Shown here piece after piece: positions 57,801-64,000 of a stretch of 64,000 nucleotides of DNA. The notes beneath the pieces are model-generated. The model ran no database searches. It saw only the letters and a program-made list of their open reading frames with translations, and had not been told where the DNA came from. The number at the start of each line of letters is the position of its first letter. Positions within the stretch are counted from its first letter, which is position 1. Origin of the DNA: Halisarca cf. caerulea (Eukaryota; Porifera; Demospongiae; Chondrillida; Halisarcidae); the NCBI GenBank assembly GCA_963170055.1, contig CAUJGJ010000444.1:4244118-4308117 (forward strand), given 5' to 3'. The position numbers and the translations under genes are program-made.

Positions 57801-60800
57801 ATATTAAAACTATAGGGAGAAAGTACTATTGGACCTCAAGCTGTGTCCTTTTGTAGAGAGGTTGTCCTCATTTCAGAGTGTTCACTATTGGAGATTTTAT
57901 TGTATATGGTATTGTAGGTCAAATAGCCTACAAGCAATAAACCAAAGAAGGGTTAAAATTCTAAGGGGTGGAAATTTTCAGTACTATTCATAAAACTGGA
58001 TGATGTACGGCAGTCAGTCAATGAATGTATGGCGGTTGGACCAGCAGTCAATCAATGGACATACGGCAGAATATTATTTATGGGCAGACGTACAATTATG
58101 TATGTCATGAATTGTGTAATCCACAGTGGTTAGTTGAAAATGGTTTCTTTGGGGAATAATGGTTTATTCTAGCTGTGTAAAGTAGTGAATTTCACTATTA
58201 AGGCGCAAAGGCAAAAACTACAAGCAAATCACAGAAGCATTAACTAGAGAGGACAGGCTGTATCCAAATCTTGAGCTGTTTCTGTAAAACTGTGTACAGG
58301 GAGGAAGTATAGGGTGGGAAGAAAACAGAAGCCATACTGAAACATATTGATGCATTATTTAGTACAGCACCTTTGTTTACAATCTTTGCCTGCACTGGCG
58401 TTAGTTACTGTATTCCTTCTAATTTTTCATCAGAGCAAAGTTGGCAAAAATTCCGTCACATAGAACTGTTTAGCGATACTGGCTGATGCTGACAAAACAC
58501 TAGAGCAAATGGACGAATAAGTAGAGCGAAAGACGAATAATGTAAGACGAGAAAAATGGCGACTTATAGCTTACGTGATCGAGCTTATTCACAGATTTCA
58601 CGTCTATCAACATGTGTGGACCCTAAAAATCAGCGAATGACTGACTTTTAAGAAGGAAAGTGGTAAGTTACATTGAAAGGGTTCCTAAAGTTAAAAATTC
58701 CGTTACTTTTTAGTAATTTTACGGAGAATGAGCTGCTGATATTTCTTCTTCCATGCGAATAAGTAGAGCAAGGCCTGTTTTGTATGAAATTAGAGCACAT
58801 TTAGACACTTATGAGCGGATGACGAAAATAAAAAGAATAAAAATTAGGAGAAATACGGTACTATTTTTGCTACAGTTCAAAGTTGATGGGGGTGGAAGCC
58901 ACATAACACCCAAATGGACAGTGTTTAATTGCTGTATGGACAGGGGTCAAAGCCTAGATTGTCAGTATACATACAGCAGTCTGACTGCTTGATGTCGCCC
59001 GTTTTTTTTTTTTTTTTTAATTTTTTTTAATTTTTTTTTTTAATTTTTAAGAAAAGCACTGTCTATAGATGTCATGATGTAGATTCCTCTGAACTTACTA
59101 TTGAATCTGTAAGCTGCCGCCTAGATCTCTGCACTTAGAGCTGAAATTTGTACTCAAACATAAATTATGCAACTTACAAAAAGAAAATAACAACAAAGGT
59201 AATGTCCATAGGAAAGGGTTGTGCACAGCAAATACCAGAATCTCAATATTTCACTCACCAAATAAGAAAAACTTGGAGTGTCAATATAATTATATAGTAT
59301 AGGGAGTGATTTGTCTCATGTCCAAAAGGGGACACAAAATGGGCTTTTCAACAGTTGCTCAAAATTCACTAATACAATACTAACCTTTGACACAAAGGGG
59401 AAAAGAACCTTTTTGCTAAATTTTAGGAGAAGTTTATAGATAAATTTCGAGCACCTATTGTAATGCCCAAAGTATGCTATGTCCACTCACACATCAAGAC
59501 TAAACTGCTGAACAAAATGAGCAACAAATGATTGCAGGGTGTACTTGTTTATACCGTCAATGTTGAACAAGAAAATTACAGTGCAAACTTTAGAAGTAAA
59601 CCTTACCTCTATAGGATTCTGCCTACTGTCTTTGGAAAATGGAGCAAACTTGACATAGCAATTTAGTTTGGCTTCCACATTAAACTGAAATCTTGAAACT
59701 TCACAGGGCCCATGTCTAAGCAAAGACAATATTAGATCTGTCAGTTCAGGTGATCTGGTAGTGTGACACATGATTCAGGAATATTATGATGACTTGACAA
59801 AATATACATTTTGGATGTTTTGGGCCAAATTAATCATTAGTAAACCACTACAAGTATCGGATAGGAAGTTTAGTATTCTGAAATTCATGTTACAATTCAT
59901 ATTGCAACTATAGTCAAAATATGCCATTAGCTGAAACTGAGACTCTGAATAGCTTGAAAATTCTGTCGCATATTGCATAGAATGGCTGTTCGCATTGAAC
60001 TCATATTGTTTCTCATTGAACTCAAGCATATTGTTTCAGCTCAGTAACACTTGCATAATTCAAATTTCACTTTGTGGTGAACCTGCACAGTGCTGGGGGT
60101 AACTAAATACCAAAGTAATATATTACGTAATATTATTACTATTGCAGGAGTTAAGTAATATAACTAAATACTTGTCTTGCAACTAGTAATATATTACAAT
60201 TAGCTCTGTGGGGAAAGTAATATATTATAACATTCTAAAATTGAGCAAGTTTGTGGTTATAATAAAGGCTATAAGTGCATGAAAGCAGTGCTTCTGTCAT
60301 CAAGGACAGCACAGAATTGTTAGTGAGATGGTCACATTACTAGTGCTCTGGACTGCACTACATATGCAGTATACCAGCAGATATTGTCTTGGTTGTGCAA
60401 TCTACTACATTTGATCGTGAATGGCCAAGTTTGATTTTAGCATTCAGTGATTACATGTTATGTTCATGTTCACATTAAGGAGGGTTAAAATTTTCACTGG
60501 GATGCAACTTGGAGGTTGTTTGCAGGAGCAAATGTAATCTGTTCTTATATGATTACTAGTTACATTTATTATTGAATAATATGTAACTGTAACGTAAAAC
60601 AAGTTTTCATAGTAATATGTAATATGTAATGAGATTACTTTTCAAAAGTAACGACCCCAACACTGACCTGCATAAGCATATACACATGCTACAATACTCC
60701 ACAATAGTTCACATGTTAGGTAGACTAGGACTGGATCACAAAACAGCCCTTCAGGGCAAAGTTGAGAGATCTCAAAGGTATAAACTAGATCTTGTTCTCA

Positions 60801-63071
60801 ACAGTGGCTTGAATAATTTTGGCACTTACTATACAACAGTAAATGCGACAAAGCTAATATGCACACAATAATCATAGTTTTTGGGCTGCCTGAAGGCGGC
60901 CCTATATTGTTTGTACTTTCACCGAAAGTGTCCGGAACGTCCGGAACGATGTCTAGATATATATATGTATAATATATATATATATATATATATATATGTC
61001 AACAACATGGCGGACGCGAAGTCGGTACGTAATCTTTCGGCTATATTTCAGTAAAATTCATTCGTTTGCTTCTGATTTTATCAGCGAAGAGTCTTTTCGA
61101 CCAGAAAAGTTCTTCGAAGTATTATTTTAGTCAATAACGACGATTTCCAAGCAATTCGAGTTTCCAGGGCCGTAGGTGGCCCACGAGTTTTTTAAACTTG
61201 AATCGCTTGTTTCAATAAAGGCAAGTGTCGCTAGCTCTCTCATATTGTTTCAGCTCAGCCTCCAAACAACCTAGATGTTTGAAGAAGGCTCAAATGTACA
61301 ACATACTGTACCTCTTTAAAAACAATTGGATATCATAACTAAACTGCATTACATGCAACACAAGTAGTTTTTCAAAAGTGATAGTTACATCTAGGTGGTC
61401 ATAAACACAACATGGCACTTACTATGCAGAGTACTAGAAAAGTAGTCCAGTCATTATACTAGGCTGTTGGATATGCTTTATAGGCAATAAGTTAATTAAA
61501 CCCTAACAAACGAGTTAATTTCAATGTCCATGTACATTCTAATAACAATCCAAATCCATTGAGCATGGCTGCAGCTGGATGGTACTACAGAAGTAAATAT
61601 CTCATTTTACTAGTATACTGTCCCATTTCTTGTAGAAAACTGCTAAGACTTACGTTAATGTCAACAAACATGCCACACTTTTCTTGCACTGCTCAGTATC
61701 AGAAACAGGTTAGGAAAATCAATGACTGCATACAAATAAAATGTACAATAAATTCTTTGCCATGCATCCCAGTGCATGACAATGTAGTTTAACCATAGGC
61801 TCAACATAGCATAGTTCAACCAAAAATGAATACTGTTTAACATACATTGAACATATGACAGAGGTGCTCCCTACTTCCATGTAGCAGCTTCCTGTCCTCC
61901 CATGTACAACATTAACATTGAAATCTATGGCAAACACACAGAAATAAACATAATAAATTTCAATTAGTCAATACAGGCACATAATAGAGTAACCATAGAT
62001 TTAGTATCACATACATAGTGGTCTGAATGCGTTCCATTCCCTTTTGTCTTGGCTTCTAATGTCCACCTCAAGGATTAAAAAAGAACAAATCTAATAGTAG
62101 CAGTAGTCAATTGGTTTTAATATCTACTGCTGTCTCACCAAACACATTAAACCTGTGCTCCACAAAGACTAAGCAAATAAGGAAACCTAAAAATTAAGTC
62201 TGCTTTAGAGTCGTATATAGTCTGGCGTAGCCGACCCATTCCCGCTCGGCCATCTTCGGGGACCGATAAGATGGTGATAACATGGTCTGGGCTAGTCTCA
62301 CGTCGCACAGACCCTATTCTTGCCTCCATTTTTTATTATGACATCATCTGGTTGGCGAGAATGGGTCTGGTCAAAGTGTATACCACTTTTGTTCTGGAAT
62401 CACCATGTTTCTGGTGGCTCATTAATATGCAGTTGCTAAGATGATAATGATATTCATATATCAAAAGCGAGAGAACGGGTACAGAATATATAATAACACA
62501 GTGGAACTTAGAAAGAACCCTGCGTTATAAAGAACTTCACTTATAATGAACAATTTTCCAAGTCCAAGTTTGTGTGCATACATTTTTCCTCTGCTATAAT
62601 AAGCAAACTTTAAATGAGGTTATAAAAGGACCTTAAATTCTTAAAGAGATGGAAGTGTACAGGTTACAGTCAAAAACATATATACAAGAAACTAACATTG
62701 GAGCTCCACTTGACCATCATTGTGAATTAAAAACATTTGTCTATTGATTGTGCAAGGTGCCATGTACATAGGTTAGATGAGATTTTGAATCAGAATTATC
62801 AATTGAGTTGCAAGGAGATTAGTGGGTAAATTATCTGACAGTAATACAGTGGTCTGCTGCAAATGCCGAGATTGTTGGATGCATTGAAAAACTAGAAGAT
62901 GACATGCAAACTACAATGAGCAAGCTCTACATGGGCTTATATAGAGCAAACAATGTCGGCCCCCAGTACAAGTAGATGTGCCTCATGGCAGAATAAGATC
63001 TGCTCACCATAGGATAGTGGATCAACATCTACCACAAGAAGAGTTTCTTCTGTTGATTCACCACCAGCCAT
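44734..63071 (-). CDS. EXOSC6: Exosome ring subunit MTR3, nine exons
   Basis: Structural RNase PH-fold subunit of the nine-subunit exosome ring (nucleus and cytoplasm). Minus-strand exons in transcript order: 63071-63033, 62066-62015, 61924-61846, 59715-59607, 57061-56999, 53263-53203, 53014-52929, 48496-48431, 44943-44734. Phases agree throughout, giving 254 aa (human 272). Diagnostic segments: AFRPLY; GSCYMEVGSTSVICS; HGPCEVSRF; KLNCYVKFAPFS; EYPKSQIDIFIMVLHHDGS joined to VLSAAINAAVVALCDSGI; FLDPTASEEA; ITATHMTSFDELSLITQDG. The CxVxFAPF block and RPLY lead point to MTR3; the close relative RRP46 (EXOSC5) is the main alternative. Phosphorolytic activity is not expected, as animal ring subunits are inert. 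The exon 1 donor is uncertain: a strong GTGAGC site 27 bp downstream is out of phase. Intron 8 carries a Harbinger element. Confidence 0.85.
45376..46333 (+). pseudogene. Harbinger Myb/SANT-like DNA-binding protein
   Basis: Begins MSSLSGWSDAKTKALVKLW. After a frameshift near 45430-45450 it reads PIFDTIAAKLSELGYQKTGTQCQTKIKNM, then YRKVKD and SGNG, the helices of a Myb/SANT-like domain. It has a stop near 45712, then Ser/Thr-rich remains and a C-terminal coiled segment (ALKRQEESDARNMQLLMNM at about 46210-46270) with further stops. It is the accessory protein that normally aids transposase binding and import in this superfamily. Confidence 0.7.
46587..47262 (-). pseudogene. HARBI1-type transposase, internally deleted
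   Basis: The N-terminal part (47262-47011) reads MAALSAFAIAANFMLLFQFF and RTSRCRTSQHIRFRYG, then stops. Next, 47010-46800 gives GDPAYPLLNWLM and ARMVVENVFGRLKGRWRSLL, carrying the last Asp and Glu of the DDE triad. After a frameshift near 46805 comes VISTTAACVFLHNFCETHND. The first catalytic Asp region is missing, so about 100 codons have been lost. Inactive. Confidence 0.75.
47620..47800. repeat. Diverged ~22-bp tandem repeat
   Basis: Repeated GCGAACTTCGCTGAAACTTC-like units, at least seven, with growing divergence at both edges. Confidence 0.75.
47953..48120 (+). CDS. Orphan short ORF, unrecognised
   Basis: An ATG in good context (GCCAATGGAGG) opens 55 codons starting MEADNPDFFLKFEESLEKK. 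A polypyrimidine tract and TACAG acceptor-like site lie 60 bp downstream (48175). It could be a first exon or a captured gene fragment, but no second exon was found. It lies within EXOSC6 intron 8, on the other strand. Low confidence that it is translated. Confidence 0.2.
49164..49328. mobile_element. Tigger-like MITE
   Basis: 165 bp. The left end TACAGTGAAACCTCTGTAAT and right end, in reverse, TACAGTGAAACCTCTTAATT match for 15 bases; AATCCAACA words repeat inside. Confidence 0.8.
49511..50076. mobile_element. MITE-like element with TACCGTA ends, copy 2
   Basis: The left end TACCATATTCGCTCTGAAAA and right end, in reverse, TACCGTACTCGCTCTAAAAA match at 17 of 20 bases. Internal CTAATTTTCGTCAG words recur four times. 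EXOSC6 intron 7. Confidence 0.75.
50281..51010 (+). repeat. Dispersed repeat R2, copy 2
   Basis: Shares TGTACTCCATATGAAGGATTG at the left and GACAAAGTAGTTCCAAAG, TAAGATTATTCTTCTTG and AAGCTACATGAGGTTGC at the right with 36815-37870. The middle differs and holds a ~20-bp tandem repeat (50612-50690, GAGATTCCATGAGCTGGGAGT units). Confidence 0.65.
51828..51896. repeat. (CA)n tract in EXOSC6 intron 7
   Basis: Uninterrupted CA repeat of about 68 bp, i.e. (TG)n in the EXOSC6 transcript sense. Confidence 0.96.
52696..52733. repeat. Perfect palindrome with 17-bp arms
   Basis: GTGTATGCATAAAAGCC, loop TCTC, then the exact complement; 196 bp from exon 7 of EXOSC6. Confidence 0.9.
53459..53586. repeat. 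Foldback of GGCTAGAC-type words
   Basis: Two ~63-bp arms meet without a loop. They are reverse complements at most positions (AGACATGCATAGGG; TAGGCATACAA). The arm words resemble the spacer of the foldback at 38236-38641. Confidence 0.8.
53933..55262 (+). repeat. Dispersed repeat R1, copy 2, interrupted
   Basis: The left part 53933-54101 and right part 55209-55262 together match 36547-36790. The 1.1-kb element at 54102-55208 sits between them. Confidence 0.75.
54102..55208. mobile_element. Non-autonomous hAT-like element
   Basis: Ends CAGGGGTGTAAACTAAC and, in reverse, CAGGGGTGAAAATTAAC; 15 of 17 match, with the CAGGGGTG start typical of hAT elements. CTATTA directly flanks both ends, a partial match to the expected 8-bp duplication. 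No transposase frame. EXOSC6 intron 5. Confidence 0.8.
56038..56125. repeat. Short inverted repeat, MITE-like
   Basis: TCTAGTCTCGTACCCAGACC at the left and GGGCTGGGGATGAGACTAGC at the right are near complements. Confidence 0.55.
56397..56458 (-). repeat. Hairpin repeat family, copy B
   Basis: CAAGCGATTTGAGTTTCCAG to its partner AAACTTGGATTACTTG. Decayed relative of the copies at 10034, 61148, 63817 and 63931. EXOSC6 intron 5. Confidence 0.8.
56779..56932. mobile_element. Tigger-like MITE
   Basis: Left TACAGTGAATTCTTATCAAT; right, in reverse, ACAGTAGAACCTCTGTAATC. Internal ACAGAGATTAC is doubled. Confidence 0.65.
57717..57906. mobile_element. Degenerate Tigger-like MITE
   Basis: Left TATAGTGGAACTTCTGAATA; right, in reverse, TACAATAAAATCTCCAATAG. 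GAGG/CCTC words recur inside. EXOSC6 intron 4. Confidence 0.5.
58406..58860. mobile_element. MITE-like element with TACCGTA ends, copy 3
   Basis: Left TACTGTATTCCTTCTAATTT; right, in reverse, TACCGTATTTCTCCTAATTT; 17 of 20 match. Interior has GAGCAAA and GACGAATAA words. EXOSC6 intron 4. Confidence 0.75.
58998..59050. repeat. Poly-T rich tract
   Basis: Eighteen T, then T8 and T10 runs separated by AA. In the EXOSC6 sense this is poly-A; it could be the tail scar of a retroposed copy, but no copy was recognised next to it. Confidence 0.85.
60088..60665. mobile_element. Non-autonomous hAT-like element
   Basis: Starts CAGTGCTGGGGGTAACTAAA and ends, in reverse, CAGTGTTGGGGTCGTTACTT. ACCTGCA immediately flanks both ends (60081-60087 and 60666-60672), a 7-8-bp target duplication. 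The interior is rich in AAGTAATATATTAC. EXOSC6 intron 3. Confidence 0.85.
60885..61209 (-). repeat. Hairpin repeat family, copy C with flanking arm
   Basis: The core hairpin 61148-61209 has CAATTCGAGTTTCCAGGG and AACTTGAATCGCTTG. With its (TA)n tract (60957-60998) and CACCGAAAGTGTCCGG it mirrors copy A at 10020-10330 over about 300 bp. Confidence 0.8.
62316..62371. repeat. Short inverted repeat
   Basis: CAGACCCTATTCTTGCC with GGCGAGAATGGGTCTG about 24 bp later; EXOSC6 intron 1. Confidence 0.55.
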
Positions 63072-63816
63072 GGTAAAATCATGAATTTATGCATATACGT
63101 ACATGCAGACATGCATATGAATTTGTACTCAATACGATATAATACGCAAATCCTATCATTTGAAGACTTGATCCGATTCAAAAGAATGCTGTGAAGCAGA
63201 TTGCTCTGCTTAGCTATGTATTGGTCATGATAGAGTTCGCAAGTGACCCCCATTACAGACAGATCCCTGATAATCAACTACATTTGAACCCACTAAACAC
63301 GAAACTCAAGGGACTGATTAAAGATGTTCATGTTATCAGAATAATTAGGAATACTAGGGACATTGCAGGGGCCATTCTCTACTTTTATGTTAACCAAAAT
63401 TTCATCTTAAGCGAGTTTGTGTTAAGTGGGTTCCATTGTATTTAGCGTAAATTAGAGTATCTATAGTTAAAATGATGCGCCCATTTCTCCCATGTGATAT
63501 GGGAGAAATTTATTGCTGAAGTACAGAGTAAGTTCCCAACACTTCTTCCTTTGCTTTTAATGAACATAGGCAAGCACGAGAACCGCCATCGAAAATTACC
63601 GTATCCTGTAGGAAGAGATACAAAAGTATCTTCCCTGCAGACAAAAGCCTCGACTGCCTCGGGCTCCTGCTGTTTCTCCTTCGAACCCGAAATACTTCAT
63701 CTCCTTGAAGATTTAGTTATGACGTCGCGCGTACAACACACAAACTCAGGATAAGAAGACTAAGGCTAAGGCAAGCGAACGATACGATTCAACTCCGGGA
63801 TCCCAACGAGACAAAA
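63072..63816. other. EXOSC6 upstream flank
   Basis: Probable promoter side of EXOSC6. It includes an unrecognised 86-codon plus-strand frame at 63494-63754 and TGACGTCGCGCG at about 63720, which contains a CRE-like core. Neither is claimed as functional. Confidence 0.3.
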
Positions 63817-63991
63817 CAAGCGATTCGAGTTTAAAAAAGTCATGGCCTGCCTACGGCCCTGGAAACTGGAATCGCTTGGAAATTGTCGTTATTCACAAAA
63901 CTAACGCTTCGAAGATCTCTTCAGCTTTAACAAGCGATTCGAGTTTAAAAAACTCATGGGCCGCCTACAGCCCTGGAAACTCGATCGCTTG
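63817..63991 (+). repeat. Hairpin repeat family, copies D and E in tandem
   Basis: Two hairpins, 63817-63878 and 63931-63991, each start CAAGCGATTCGAGTTTAAAA and end near ATCGCTTG. They are joined by GAAATTGTCGTTATTCACAA-type sequence as in copy A. The second is followed by GGAAATCGTC at the window end, so the array may continue. Confidence 0.9.
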
Positions 63992-64000
63992 GAAATCGTC

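Noticed and set aside
44734..63071. EXOSC5/RRP46 as the identity of the minus-strand exosome gene
   Set aside because: The C-terminal exons fit either subunit, but the upstream exons (RPLY lead, KLNCYVKFAPFS) fit MTR3 better. Kept as the alternative.

Overview
The window is nuclear DNA from an animal. It holds three intron-rich protein genes whose short coding exons sit in a background packed with DNA-transposon relics, retroelement fragments, foldback hairpins and (TG)n tracts. The retroelement fragments resemble families I associate with sponges and cnidarians, so an early-branching marine invertebrate, most likely a demosponge, is my best guess. That is inference, not proof. No rRNA, tRNA or CRISPR array was seen.

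Layout. 1-5.2 kb: transposon territory, with a decayed MULE-like transposase on the minus strand, then a 2.3 kb long-terminal-inverted-repeat transposon inserted into a retroelement fragment; the insert carries a ~0.8 kb TG tract. 5.4-18.6 kb (+): a complete nine-exon alpha-1,6-fucosyltransferase gene (FUT8, 577 aa). 19.2-21.8 kb: two retroelement remnants in opposite orientations. 22.0-41.4 kb (+): a leucyl aminopeptidase gene (LAP3, peptidase family M17). It has eleven confidently placed exons encoding a 485-aa enzyme plus a probable upstream exon encoding a mitochondrial-type presequence. 41.4-44.7 kb: intergenic, with a small inverted-repeat element, a retroelement fragment and hairpins. 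44.7-63.1 kb (-): a nine-exon gene for the exosome ring subunit MTR3 (EXOSC6, 254 aa). Its exons are mostly too short to show as ORFs; I assembled them from splice sites and phase. Its large intron 8 hosts a broken PIF/Harbinger transposon. LAP3 and EXOSC6 are convergent.

The three genes do not form a pathway: FUT8 core-fucosylates N-glycans in the Golgi, LAP3 trims peptides, and EXOSC6 is a structural part of the RNA exosome. The intronic and intergenic DNA is notable for several mobile families present in two or more copies within one window: a hairpin repeat (five copies), a TACCGTA-ended element (three), a ~130-bp palindrome family (two full copies and one collapsed), a CGCAGGTG-ended element (two), and many Tigger-like MITEs. 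Several are nested, so the order of insertion can be read directly.
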